Assembly (NCBI GenBank): GCA_902776455.1
Contig: CACYQI010000020.1
Coordinates: 1-37,566, forward strand
Reading direction: 5' to 3'
Length of the DNA: 37,566 nt
Source: an uncultured Bacteroidales bacterium
Lineage (GTDB): Bacteria; Bacteroidota; Bacteroidia; Bacteroidales; Bacteroidaceae
Shown: positions 8,402 through 15,265 of the stretch, piece by piece
How positions within the stretch are numbered: the first letter of the stretch is position 1
How the letters are laid out: each line of letters begins with the position of its first letter
Notes under the pieces: generated by a model
Database searches by the model: none
What the model was told of the DNA's origin: nothing
What the model saw: the letters and a program-made list of their open reading frames with translations, nothing else
Program-made: the position numbers and the translations under genes

Positions 8402-9661
8402 ATGAACAAGAAGGTCTTTTCTCTCATCTTGCTTGCCTTCATTACGATGGCAGGACAGGCGCAAGTGCAGACGACCACTGCTTTGACAGGCTCGTGGACG
8501 GGCAAGCTCGAGGCAGGTCAGATGTCGCTGACGCTGGTGTTTCACCTTGAACAAGCCGATGGCTATGTGATCGTCACAATGGACAGCCCCGACCAGAGCG
8601 TGAAGGGCATTCCCGTCAAGAAGGAATGTCTGACCGACGACTCGCTGGCCGTGAAGGTGGAAACACTCGGCCTGGCGTATCAGGCACGACTGAAGGACGG
8701 CAAGCTCGACGGCACGTTCACGCAGATGGGCTTTTCGGCTCCGCTCGTCCTGGCAAGGGGAACGGACGAGGTAAAGCGTCCACAGAACCCGCAGCAGCCC
8801 TATCCCTACGAGACGGAAGAAGTGACGTTCCGCAACGAGAAGGACAGTGCGACGCTGGCAGGAACGCTGACCTGGCCTGTCGGCTACAATCCCAAAGCGA
8901 AGAGGAAGCCCGTTGTTGTGCTGTTCGTCTCGGGTAGCGGGCAGGAGAACCGCGACGAGGAGATATACGACCACAAGCCCTTCCTCGTCATCGCCGACTA
9001 CCTCGCACGCCAAGGCATCGCTTCTCTTCGCTACGACGACCGCGCCACAGGAGCATCCGTCGGCGGCAATGTGAAGGATGCGACAAGCGAGGACTTTGCA
9101 AGGGATGCTGACGCAGGGCTTCAATACCTTCGCGACAGGAAGGCTTTCTCCAAGGTCGGCTTGATTGGCCACAGCGAAGGCGGACTCATCGGCTTCATGC
9201 TCGGCGCACAAAGAAAGACCGACTTCATCGTCTCTATGGCAGGCCCCGGCGTGAAGGGCGACACGCTCGCAGCGTCGCAAGCGAACCGCGCGATGGAACT
9301 TATGGGGCTGCCTGGCAACAAAACCGTCGAGGACATTCGTAAAGAAGAAAAGATTCAGAAGGTTCCCTGGTACAGGTGGTTCGTAGATTACGACCCGTCG
9401 GACAACATCAGCAAGACAAGATGTCCAGTCTTCGCCCTCAACGGCGACCTTGACTGGCAAGTTATCTCCTCCTTGAACCTCCCCGCCATCGAGCAGTTCC
9501 TGCCGAAGTCGAAGAAGAACCTCATCAAGGAATACCCCGGGCTTAACCACCTCTTCCAGCACTGCACGACAGGCGCCACCACGGAGTACCGCCAGATAGA
9601 GGAAACCATCTCGCCCGAAGTGCTCAGCGACATAGCGGAGTGGATAAAGGGACTTAAATAG
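8402..9661 (+). CDS. Exported alpha/beta hydrolase
   Basis: The protein has 419 residues. A signal peptide (MNKKVFSLILLAFITMAGQA) is followed by a small N-terminal beta domain (about 25-120). The alpha/beta-hydrolase fold then starts at VTFRNEKDSATLAGTLTWP. The oxyanion region is VSGSGQENRDE, the nucleophile elbow is GHSEGG (Ser near residue 260), the likely acid lies in LNGDLDWQV, and the likely base His is in GLNHLFQH. This resembles the serine aminopeptidase/esterase group of secreted Bacteroidetes hydrolases. It is probably a periplasmic esterase or peptidase; the substrate is unknown. It follows the DUF4298 gene by four bases and precedes the TfoX-like gene by ten. Confidence 0.85.
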   Translation: MNKKVFSLILLAFITMAGQAQVQTTTALTGSWTGKLEAGQMSLTLVFHLEQADGYVIVTMDSPDQSVKGIPVKKECLTDDSLAVKVETLGLAYQARLKDGKLDGTFTQMGFSAPLVLARGTDEVKRPQNPQQPYPYETEEVTFRNEKDSATLAGTLTWPVGYNPKAKRKPVVVLFVSGSGQENRDEEIYDHKPFLVIADYLARQGIASLRYDDRATGASVGGNVKDATSEDFARDADAGLQYLRDRKAFSKVGLIGHSEGGLIGFMLGAQRKTDFIVSMAGPGVKGDTLAASQANRAMELMGLPGNKTVEDIRKEEKIQKVPWYRWFVDYDPSDNISKTRCPVFALNGDLDWQVISSLNLPAIEQFLPKSKKNLIKEYPGLNHLFQHCTTGATTEYRQIEETISPEVLSDIAEWIKGLK

Positions 9662-9671
9662 AAGAACAGCG

Positions 9672-9983
9672 ATGGCAAGCAACAAAGACTTTGTGCTCTT
9701 CGTCGCGGAACAATGCGGCGGGGCAGGAGAGATAACGACGAGGAAGATGTTTGGGGACTACGGCATCTACTGCGACGGCAAGATATTCGGCCTCATCTGC
9801 GACGACCGCTTCTATTTGAAGCCCACCGAAGCGGTTCGTCCCTTGCTCAGAACCGTCGAGATGCGCCCGCCATATCCCGGAGCGAAGGACTACTTCTACA
9901 TCGCCGACGTGGACGACCGCGACTATCTCTCCCAGCTTGTCCGTGAGACGATGAACATAATAGGTGAAAAAGTAAAAAGGTGA
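9672..9983 (+). CDS. TfoX N-terminal domain protein
   Basis: The protein has 103 residues and matches the TfoX/Sxy N-terminal domain: FVLFVAEQCGGAGEITTRKM followed by FGDYGIYCDGKIFGLICDD and FYLKPTEAVRPLL. Only this domain is present; the C-terminal helix-hairpin-helix part of full-length Sxy is absent, as is common. In gammaproteobacteria Sxy activates competence genes. In Bacteroidetes the role of the single domain is not known. It is the fourth gene of a close-packed plus-strand run. Confidence 0.85.
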   Translation: MASNKDFVLFVAEQCGGAGEITTRKMFGDYGIYCDGKIFGLICDDRFYLKPTEAVRPLLRTVEMRPPYPGAKDYFYIADVDDRDYLSQLVRETMNIIGEKVKR

Positions 9984-10096
9984 AAAGGTGAAAAAGCCAA
10001 GCAACTTCTGCCTATACCTTATTAATTATTCACCTTTAACCTTTCACCCTTTAACCTTTCTTTTTCACCTTTTTATTTTTCACTTTTTCACCTTTT
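9963..10096. repeat. Long imperfect palindrome of GGTGAAAAAG words
   Basis: The left arm (9963-9996) iterates AGGTGAAAA. The right arm (10038-10096) iterates its complement (TTTTCACCTTT, CCTTTAACC). The arms are degenerate tandem words rather than one exact sequence. The element begins within the last codons of the TfoX-like gene and ends three bases before the next start codon. Confidence 0.65.
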
Positions 10097-10098
10097 AT

Positions 10099-10455
10099 AT
10101 GCGTGATTGTTTCGATAAGATGTCTGCTGAAGAGGCGCGTGCGTTTCGTGATGCGGTGCTGAGCATCGTGGCGCAGATACCGCCTGGCCACGTGATGACT
10201 TACGGCCTCATCGCCACTTTGGCAGGTTGGCCGAGCCATGCCCGAATGGTGGGGCGAACGCTTCGCTACACGCCGGAAGCCGCCGAGCTGCCTTGCCACA
10301 GAGTCGTCAACGTCCAAGGTCGCACGGCTCCCGGTTGGAAGCGGCAACGCGAACTCCTCGAAGAAGAAGGAGTTACCTTCAAGCCCAACGGCCATGTCGA
10401 TATGAGCCGACACCTTTGGGAAGCGAAGTTCGACGAATGTCAAGCAAACAATTAA
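10099..10455 (+). CDS. MGMT-fold (alkyltransferase-like) DNA-binding protein
   Basis: The chosen start at 10099 gives 118 residues. The longer frame upstream only translates the palindromic repeat. The sequence is the C-terminal DNA-binding domain of O6-alkylguanine transferases, with no N-terminal domain: a helix-turn-helix with TYGLIATLAG and SHARMVGRTLR (arginine finger), then PCHRVVNVQG at residues 65-74. Alkyltransferase-like (ATL) proteins usually replace the active-site Cys with Trp. Here the Cys is kept, so a real alkyl transfer is possible. The likely role is detection or repair of alkylated guanine. Confidence 0.85.
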   Translation: MRDCFDKMSAEEARAFRDAVLSIVAQIPPGHVMTYGLIATLAGWPSHARMVGRTLRYTPEAAELPCHRVVNVQGRTAPGWKRQRELLEEEGVTFKPNGHVDMSRHLWEAKFDECQANN

Positions 10456-10478
10456 GTGAAGGACGCTTCACTTTTTTT
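10454..10478 (+). terminator. Rho-independent terminator
   Basis: AAGTGAAG and CTTCACTT form a perfect stem with a four-base loop, followed by a run of T. The stem begins within the stop codon of the MGMT-fold gene. Confidence 0.85.
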
Positions 10479-10590
10479 GTGTCTTTATGTAATGTTTTGC
10501 GAAAAGACGCGTCTAACTAAGTAGAGACAAGGTTAACTCAAAATTAACAAACTCAAAATACAGAACTAATAAACTCTAAACATCAAGACT

Positions 10591-11004
10591 ATGGATTGGA
10601 TTATGATTCCCCTGAACTTCGCCATCGTGTTTGGCTGCATCTACAAAGTCGTGGAGCTTTTCGTCCACAAGCGCGAGCGGCTGATGCTCATCAGTAAAAT
10701 CACGGAGCTGAAGAACATCGACTTCAAAGGCATCAGCCTTTACAGCAGCGGAGGCAAGTACACGGCCCTCCGCATCGGTTGGCTGTTGCTTGGCGTAGGC
10801 TGCGGCTTCCTGCTCGGCTTCTGCATCAATATGTGGGCTACCTATGGCGACTACTCTTTCCGTGCCGATGAAGATTTCGTGTACCGTTATAGTAACCGCG
10901 TCGGAGGCATCGTCTATGTGGCGAGTGTCTGCATTTGCGGAGGCATAGGACTGCTCATGTCTTACCGTGCCGAGCGCAAGGCCGAGCAGCAAAAAGAAAA
11001 GTGA
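10591..11004 (+). CDS. Small membrane protein of the sigma-factor locus (possibly DUF6249)
   Basis: The protein has 137 residues and three probable membrane segments: 5-22 (MIPLNFAIVFGCIYKVV), about 66-84 (IGWLLLGVGCGFLLGFC) and about 108-125. The stretch HKRERLMLISKI just after the first segment resembles the KREQLALIEKG motif of the DUF6249 family, which often accompanies ECF sigma factors in Bacteroidetes. I am not certain of this match. It lies upstream of the sigma gene, separated by a palindromic element of about 0.2 kb, and may take part in the same envelope response. Confidence 0.65.
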   Translation: MDWIMIPLNFAIVFGCIYKVVELFVHKRERLMLISKITELKNIDFKGISLYSSGGKYTALRIGWLLLGVGCGFLLGFCINMWATYGDYSFRADEDFVYRYSNRVGGIVYVASVCICGGIGLLMSYRAERKAEQQKEK

Positions 11005-11082
11005 AAAGGGGAAAAAGTAAAAAAGTAAAAAAGGAGGAAATCCATTCCTCTTTAACTTTTTAATTTAAGTTTCGGAAGTTAT

Positions 11083-11250
11083 AAAATGGAGTTAAATAGG
11101 AATTTATGCGCTTTCAGCGCAGGAAGTAAAGCACTGCGTGCTGGACGATACAACGGGGATGCCAAAGCTATCGTCCTGTGCGTAGCACATAACTTCCACG
11201 AGCGTCAGCGAGTTTACTTCCATTTTTACTTCCTCTTTTACTTCCGAAAG
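11083..11250 (-). repeat. Palindromic element, copy A (shared-core family)
   Basis: The core GGACGATA (11143-11150) pairs with TATCGTCC (11169-11176). The arms carry small hairpins (GTGCGTAGCAC, TGCGCTTTCAGCGCA) and repeated GGAAGT/ACTTCC words. It lies in the opposite orientation to copies B and C. A separate A-rich hairpin, with GGAGGAAA and TTCCTC at its tip, precedes it at about 11018-11062. Confidence 0.7.
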
Positions 11251-11292
11251 TTCTTTTTTTAACCTTTCAACTTTTTAATTTTTCAACTTTCA

Positions 11293-11823
11293 ATGTTGAT
11301 GGACGAGCAGCGACTGATAGTCCGCATCCTCGAAGGTCACGAGAGTGATTACGGCTATTTCCTGGAGCGATACGGTGGCGAAGTGTTTGCCATCGTGTCG
11401 CGTCTGGTGCCGAACCGCGAGGATGCCGAGGAGCTGACGCAGGACACATTCGTCCGCGCCTACAGCCGTCTCGACTCCTTCATCGGTCGCTCCTCGTTCT
11501 CCACCTGGGTCTGTCGCATCGCCTACACGGTCGCTGTCTCGTGGCTTCGCAAGAAGCGCATCCGCTATCTCAACATCGACGACCATCCTCACGCCAGCGA
11601 TGCCGAGGTGGACGAAGTGCTGGACGACGAGAGCCGGCTCGACGAACTTCGAAACGCCATTGCCCTCTTGAGGCCAGACGAGCAGATGCTCCTGGAACTT
11701 TACTACTTCGAGAGCCGTCCGCTTGCCGACATCGCCTACATCCTCGACGTGGAGCCGGGCACCATCGCCACGCGCCTGCATCGCATCCGTCGCAAACTTT
11801 ATTCGATGATTTCACGGAAGTAA
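11293..11823 (+). CDS. ECF-type RNA polymerase sigma factor
   Basis: The protein has 176 residues, the normal length for an ECF sigma. Region 2 is clear (NREDAEELTQDTFVRAYSRL, then FSTWVCRIAYTVAVSWLRKK). Region 4 has LELYYFESRPLADIAYILDV followed by the recognition helix GTIATRLHRIRRKL. It should direct RNA polymerase to a small regulon, usually for envelope stress. The genes flanking it encode small membrane proteins that could be its regulators, but no classical anti-sigma domain can be recognised. The last 63 bases of the gene are duplicated downstream, at 12179-12241. Confidence 0.93.
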   Translation: MLMDEQRLIVRILEGHESDYGYFLERYGGEVFAIVSRLVPNREDAEELTQDTFVRAYSRLDSFIGRSSFSTWVCRIAYTVAVSWLRKKRIRYLNIDDHPHASDAEVDEVLDDESRLDELRNAIALLRPDEQMLLELYYFESRPLADIAYILDVEPGTIATRLHRIRRKLYSMISRK

Positions 11824-11985
11824 AAATGGAAGTGAAAATGGGAGTAAACTCGCTACGCTTGTGGAAGTTATGTGCTACGCACAGGACAATAGCATGGAAC
11901 CAAGTTGTATCGTCCTGCACGCTGTGCTTTACTTCCAGCCAGCAACGCTGGCTTAACTTCGTGTTTAACTCCATTATATAACTCC
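11818..11985 (+). repeat. Palindromic element, copy B (shared-core family)
   Basis: The core GGACAATA (11884-11891) pairs with TATCGTCC (11908-11915). The arms carry the mini-hairpins GTGCTACGCAC, GCACGCTGTGC and CCAGCAACGCTGG. It overlaps the end of the sigma gene and reaches toward the duplicated start at 12014. Confidence 0.75.
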
Positions 11986-12013
11986 CAAAACATTAGACAT
12001 TCATTGATGAAAC

Positions 12014-12241
12014 ATGGAACAACTGATTGAAAATCCTGCCTTGCATCGGGCTTTGTTCGGGCGGATTTGCAATCCGCACGGGCTGAGGAAAGGGATTTGT
12101 AATCCCGAAATACTTAATTCTAAGCATTATAAATGCTCACACCCAATGCTGTCGGATTACAAATCCGACAGAACGACCACCATTGCCACGCGTCTGCATC
12201 GCATCCGTCGCAAACTATATTCGATGATTTCACGGAAGTAA
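12014..12241 (+). pseudogene. Chimeric remnant: start of membrane gene joined to sigma-factor tail
   Basis: The 75-codon frame begins MEQLIENPALHRAL, a copy of the start of the gene at 12421. It then reads through the palindromic element as GRICNPHGLRKGICNP ... DYKSDR, and ends TIATRLHRIRRKLYSMISRK, a copy of the sigma factor's end. It arose from the tandem duplication and is not expected to make a working protein. Confidence 0.7.
12055..12178. repeat. GICNP-type palindromic element at the duplication junction
   Basis: Three hairpins lie in a row: GCGGATT/AATCCGC (about 12060-12077), GGGATTTGTAATCCC (about 12093-12107) and GTCGGATT/AATCCGAC (about 12151-12169). In translation it gives GRICNP, KGICNP and DYKSDR, a signature often seen when this kind of repeat falls into a reading frame. 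It fills exactly the space between the two duplicate copies. Confidence 0.7.
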
Positions 12242-12395
12242 AAATGGGAGTAAACTCGCTACGCTTGTGGAAGTTAAAATGGACAATACCATATAGGTTG
12301 TCAGCATCCAAAGCTATCGTCCTGCACGCTGTGCTTAACTTCCAGCCTGCAAAGCAGGCTTAACTCCCTATTTAACTTCATCTTATAACTTCCCA
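12237..12395 (+). repeat. Palindromic element, copy C (shared-core family)
   Basis: The core GGACAATA (12281-12288) pairs with TATCGTCC (12315-12322). The left arm is shorter than in copy B (the GTGCTACGCAC hairpin is missing). The right arm has CAGCCTGCAAAGCAGGCT. It is the duplicate of copy B inside the tandem repeat. Confidence 0.7.
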
Positions 12396-12420
12396 AACGT
12401 TAGACATTCATTGATAAGAC

Positions 12421-12780
12421 ATGGAACAACACATTGAAAGCCGAGCCTTGCGCCAAGCCCTCGCAGCAAGAGAGCGACCGAGCCTGCCGTCGAACTTCGC
12501 CTATACCACTATGCGCCGCATCCGCCGAGAACAGCGCGAGCAGCAACGCAGGCAGCAGGTGGTGGCCTTCCTCATCGTCGCAAGCGTCGTCGTCCTGGGC
12601 ATCGGCGGGCTAGTCTGTATGTTCGGACGGGCCATCTGGCAGTCGCTGGTCGAGATGTCGAAACGCCCCGACGCCATCTTCCTCGCCCTGCCTACGCTCT
12701 TCTGCCTCACCTTCTTCGCCCTGCTCAACCGCTGGCTGGCCCGTCATTACGTGGGCAGAGACAAGACCTTGCACACATAA
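12421..12780 (+). CDS. Small membrane protein downstream of the ECF sigma gene
   Basis: The protein has 119 residues. A charged cytoplasmic N terminus rich in Arg, Glu and Gln (about 1-46) is followed by two membrane segments, about 47-68 (VVAFLIVASVVVLGIGGLVC) and about 85-106 (FLALPTLFCLTFFALL). It is not recognisable as a known family. Its position right after the sigma gene and its topology suggest a membrane partner or anti-sigma-like regulator, but there is no zinc motif or ZAS domain. Its first codons are duplicated upstream at 12014. Confidence 0.7.
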   Translation: MEQHIESRALRQALAARERPSLPSNFAYTTMRRIRREQREQQRRQQVVAFLIVASVVVLGIGGLVCMFGRAIWQSLVEMSKRPDAIFLALPTLFCLTFFALLNRWLARHYVGRDKTLHT

Positions 12781-12830
12781 ACATCCCTTCGAGGCAGTTG
12801 CACCAGCCAACAGTCCAAACCATGTTCGTT

Positions 12831-12912
12831 GCTCCTTCATGTAGGAGTGATTGCTCCTTCATGTAGGAGTGATTGCTCCTTCATGTAGGAGTGATTGCTC
12901 CTTCATGTAGGA
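12831..12912. repeat. Four tandem 22-bp hairpin repeats
   Basis: The unit has the core CTCCTTCATGTAGGAG, itself a hairpin, followed by TGATTG. Copies start at 12831, 12853, 12875 and 12897; the first three are identical and the last ends differently (GAGCAAGC). Four hairpins would form in a row in RNA or single-stranded DNA. There are no spacers of varied sequence, so this is not a CRISPR array. Confidence 0.85.
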
Positions 12913-12940
12913 GCAAGCAACAAAGCACGGAGAGAAGGTT

Positions 12941-13003
12941 TCAGCGAAGCACGGCGTCGAACATCTTCCTGTATGCTTCGACCTTCTTCTCAAAGCCAAC
13001 GAA
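12941..13003 (-). pseudogene. Detached 3' end of a uracil-DNA-glycosylase-like gene
   Basis: On the minus strand this encodes GFEKKVEAYRKMFDAVLR and a stop. Apart from the first residue it is identical in protein to the end of the gene at 13844-14554 but differs at several silent bases. The sequence upstream of it is unrelated to that gene. Together with the intact copy it forms a direct repeat of about 62 bp around the HicBA module. Confidence 0.7.
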
Positions 13004-13165
13004 ACATGCTCCTACCACGACATCGAAAAAGACACCACGCCCAAAAAGCCGAATCCAGACACGGCAGCTTATCGAAAAGACTGAGAAGGTCGTCTCCGGA
13101 GAATAGCATCCGAGCGGACTTAAAAGAGACGAATCCTTTTCTTCATTAAATAATTCCCTTATCGC

Positions 13166-13195
13166 TTGCCGGTTCGGTTTTTTTTCGTACCTTTG
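13166..13195 (+). promoter_or_regulatory. Promoter of hicBA
   Basis: TTG at 13166-13168 and TACCTTTG at 13188-13195, with a 19 bp spacer, match the Bacteroidetes consensus. The hicB start follows 30 bp later. Confidence 0.8.
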
Positions 13196-13225
13196 CATTA
13201 GTAAAACAAGAGGAACGGCATTATC

Positions 13226-13561
13226 ATGGGAAAAGAGTCAATACTACAAGCATGCTTGTCGGCATACGTATTCGCCGACGGGGAAAACTATGTGGCCTAT
13301 TGCCCGGAGCTTGACATTAGTGCTGCAGGCGAGGACGAGACAGACGCAAGACAGGCTCTCTCGGAAGTGCTTGCCATCTACTTCGACGACACCATTTCTC
13401 GCGGCACATTAGAGGAAGACTTGAAGCAACACGGATGGAGAAAGCGTGGAGAGGCAGTCACAGCACCGTCGCCATCGACGCTTCTTCGCCGCTCTACGCT
13501 ACGAAACATTCTACGCAAAGACGAATTTCATAAGTATGCTATTCCCATGGCAACCCTATGA
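13226..13561 (+). CDS. hicB: HicB-family antitoxin
   Basis: The protein has 111 residues. The N-terminal part is the HicB RNase-H-like fold: LSAYVFADGENYVAYCPELD followed by ISAAGEDETDARQALSEVLA. It ends with a basic C terminus (RRSTLRNILRKDEF). It is expected to neutralise HicA and perhaps repress its own promoter. The antitoxin-first order is one of the known hicBA arrangements. The stop overlaps the hicA start by four bases. The module is flanked by the repeated 3' end of the glycosylase-like gene, which suggests a recent insertion. Confidence 0.88.
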   Translation: MGKESILQACLSAYVFADGENYVAYCPELDISAAGEDETDARQALSEVLAIYFDDTISRGTLEEDLKQHGWRKRGEAVTAPSPSTLLRRSTLRNILRKDEFHKYAIPMATL

Positions 13562-13812
13562 ACACCTACAAGCTCTCCAATATCGCTCTCGATGACTTTC
13601 GGAGGTTTCTCTTCGAAGAAGGATGTAGCCGCACAGAAACGTACTCGCGCACAAAAGGTCGGGGAGGACACGAAAAGTGGAACAGGGCAGACCTCACACG
13701 TCCAATCATCCTGCAGACCCATATAAGTCCGGTGCCAGAGCATATCGTAAAGAACACGCTACGCAACCTTGGCATCACGCGAAAAGACTTCTTTGCCAAA
13801 ATATACCAGTAA
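13558..13812 (+). CDS. hicA: HicA-family mRNA interferase toxin
   Basis: The protein has 84 residues, the size of a HicA toxin with a double-stranded-RNA-binding-like fold. The catalytic region TKGRGGHEKWNR holds the conserved His at residue 38. The C-terminal helix IVKNTLRNLGITRKDF also fits the family. It should cleave mRNA when free of HicB. The start lies within the hicB stop (ATGA), a sign of translational coupling. No disabling mutation is seen. Confidence 0.88.
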   Translation: MNTYKLSNIALDDFRRFLFEEGCSRTETYSRTKGRGGHEKWNRADLTRPIILQTHISPVPEHIVKNTLRNLGITRKDFFAKIYQ

Positions 13813-13843
13813 GGCAAACCACTAAGCTCTGCCTGAGAGGATT

Positions 13844-14554
13844 TCAGCGGAGCACAGCATCGAACATCTTCCTGTATGCCTCGACCTTCTTCTCAAAGGA
13901 GAGCGGATAGGCGCGGGACGAGGAAGGGAGGCGCCAAAGAAGGACAGCCTCACCCCTACCCTCTCCCGTGGGAGAGGGAGACCTATCGTCCGCCGCGCCG
14001 TGGATATTCGTCGCGCTTTGCTTCACCTCTCCATCGGAGGGGAAGGGGAAGGCTGGAATTGCCACATACGAATTGACTTTCGGCACTTCCGGGATGCCGA
14101 GGGAGGTGCAGATGGTCTCGGTGGCCTTCTCGCCTGTAGTGACAATGGCCCGAAGCTGCGGCAGTTGGCTGGTCAGAGCGCCGATGTCGGTCGGCTCCAC
14201 CACCTCGAGGAACTTGTCGGAAGCATTGTCCTTGAGGCGGCGGACGGCCGTGGAGGTGTCGAAGAAGGCAATGCCCCTCGCCTCGCAATGCCGCACTATC
14301 TCGTCCAGCTTGAAGCGCTTCTCGCCTTGATTGACAAAGTGGTTCCGGTCGCCGAAGAACACCTCGCCCTCGATGCGCCAGTGGTCGTTGATGAAGTTCG
14401 GATAATAGAAATCCATGCACCACCGCTTCCGCTGCGGCGGGAAGCTGCCCAGAAACAGCACCTTAGCCCCTACCGGCAGAAAAGGCCGCAAGGGATGGTA
14501 CTCAATGCCGCCCTGGCTTCGAGCAATGTTCTCTGTGTTCAAAAAGGAAGCCAT
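13844..14554 (-). CDS. Uracil-DNA-glycosylase-like protein with an in-frame palindrome insertion
   Basis: The protein has 236 residues. The fold of the UDG/MUG superfamily is visible: KVLFLGSFPPQRKRWCMDFY (motif 1 region), a middle segment RGIAFFDTSTAVRRLKDNAS, and LWRLPSSSRAY (motif 2-like) near residue 209. It probably removes mismatched or damaged bases. Between the strand SYVAIPAF and LLWRLPSSSRAY lies an extra stretch of about 38 residues that includes DRSPSPTGEGRGEA. This is the translation of a C/T-rich palindromic element (13959-13978), so the repeat appears to have entered the gene without breaking the frame. The final 18 codons are repeated at 12941. Confidence 0.75.
   Translation of the reverse strand: MASFLNTENIARSQGGIEYHPLRPFLPVGAKVLFLGSFPPQRKRWCMDFYYPNFINDHWRIEGEVFFGDRNHFVNQGEKRFKLDEIVRHCEARGIAFFDTSTAVRRLKDNASDKFLEVVEPTDIGALTSQLPQLRAIVTTGEKATETICTSLGIPEVPKVNSYVAIPAFPFPSDGEVKQSATNIHGAADDRSPSPTGEGRGEAVLLWRLPSSSRAYPLSFEKKVEAYRKMFDAVLR
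13959..13978. repeat. Perfect palindrome inside the glycosylase-like gene
   Basis: CCCTCTCCC and GGGAGAGGG form a nine-base stem with a two-base loop. It lies in a segment that has no counterpart between the two conserved motifs of the enzyme. Confidence 0.75.
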
Positions 14555-14570
14555 TTGTGCTTATTTGATG

Positions 14571-14578
14571 CAAAGGTA
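14571..14578 (-). promoter_or_regulatory. -7 box upstream of the glycosylase-like gene
   Basis: CAAAGGTA (TACCTTTG on the minus strand) lies 17 bp before the start at 14554. No TTG is seen at the usual spacing. Confidence 0.5.
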
Positions 14579-14621
14579 CAAATAATTCATAATTCTTGAT
14601 TCATAATTCATAATAATTTCG

Positions 14622-14629
14622 TAAATTTG
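14622..14629 (+). promoter_or_regulatory. -7 box upstream of rubrerythrin
   Basis: TAAATTTG fits TAnnTTTG and lies 34 bp before the start at 14663. The region is made of repeated AATTCATAATTC words, and a -33 TTG at normal spacing is missing. Confidence 0.45.
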
Positions 14630-14662
14630 CAACATAATAGTCAAAACTATGGACGTTGAATT

Positions 14663-15211
14663 ATGAATTACGAATTGATTAAAGGAACCAAGACGGAGCA
14701 AAACCTCAAGGAGGCTTTTGCCGGCGAGAGCATGGCTCGCAACAAGTACAGCTACTTTGCATCGAAGGCCAAGAAGGACGGCTACGTGCAGATTGCCTCT
14801 ATCTTCGAGGAGACGGCTGCCAATGAGAAGGAACACGCCAAGATGTGGTACAAGCTGCTCAACGGCGGCAGCGTGAGCGACACTCGCACGAACCTGGCCG
14901 ACGCAGCCAGCGGCGAGAACTTCGAGTGGAGTGACATGTACGCCCGCATGGCCAAGGAGGCTCGCGAGGAAGGCTTCGCAGAGATTGCCGAGAAGTTTGA
15001 GCAAGTGGCAGCCATCGAAAAGGAGCACGAAGAGCGCTACCGCAAGCTCCTGAAGAACATCGAGGACGGCATCGTCTTCTCCCGCGAGGGCGACGTCATC
15101 TGGCAATGCGCCAACTGCGGACACATCGTCATCGGCAAGAAGGCTCCCGAAGTGTGCCCCGTCTGCGACCACCCGCAGAGCTACTTCCAAATAAAGGCTG
15201 AGAACTATTAG
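14663..15211 (+). CDS. rbr: Rubrerythrin
   Basis: The protein has 182 residues. The N-terminal ferritin-like domain carries the two diiron EKEH motifs (residues 55-58 and 119-122) and Glu22. The C-terminal rubredoxin-like domain has C149/C152 (CANCGH) and C165/C168 (CPVCDH). It reduces hydrogen peroxide in the cytoplasm of anaerobes, with electrons from a rubredoxin or NADH route. It stands alone, with divergent promoter boxes shared with the glycosylase-like gene. The first codons (MNYELI) lie in a run of AATTATGAATTACGAATT repeats, which makes the start region unusual. Confidence 0.95.
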   Translation: MNYELIKGTKTEQNLKEAFAGESMARNKYSYFASKAKKDGYVQIASIFEETAANEKEHAKMWYKLLNGGSVSDTRTNLADAASGENFEWSDMYARMAKEAREEGFAEIAEKFEQVAAIEKEHEERYRKLLKNIEDGIVFSREGDVIWQCANCGHIVIGKKAPEVCPVCDHPQSYFQIKAENY

Positions 15212-15265
15212 CCTCTCCCCTGCCCTCCCCTAAAGGGAAGGGAGATATAAATGGTAAATGTTTAA

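Larger units (their letters stand above)
11761..12464 (+). repeat. Tandem duplication of ~0.29 kb spanning the sigma 3' end and the next gene's 5' end
   Basis: Copy 1 (11761-12054) and copy 2 (12179-12464) each hold the last codons of the sigma gene, a palindromic element, and the first codons of the following membrane-protein gene (Met-Glu-Gln ... Ala-Leu). They have diverged by scattered substitutions. The 124 bp between them is a separate palindromic element. As a result a useless start of the downstream gene lies at 12014 and a useless end of the sigma gene at 12179-12241. Confidence 0.8.

Noticed and set aside
12831-12912. CRISPR array
   Set aside because: The repeats are directly adjacent with no unique spacers, and no cas genes are present.
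12941-13198. A separate 85-residue minus-strand gene
   Set aside because: Only the last 18 codons have a known counterpart. The rest is unrelated sequence running into the hicBA promoter region.
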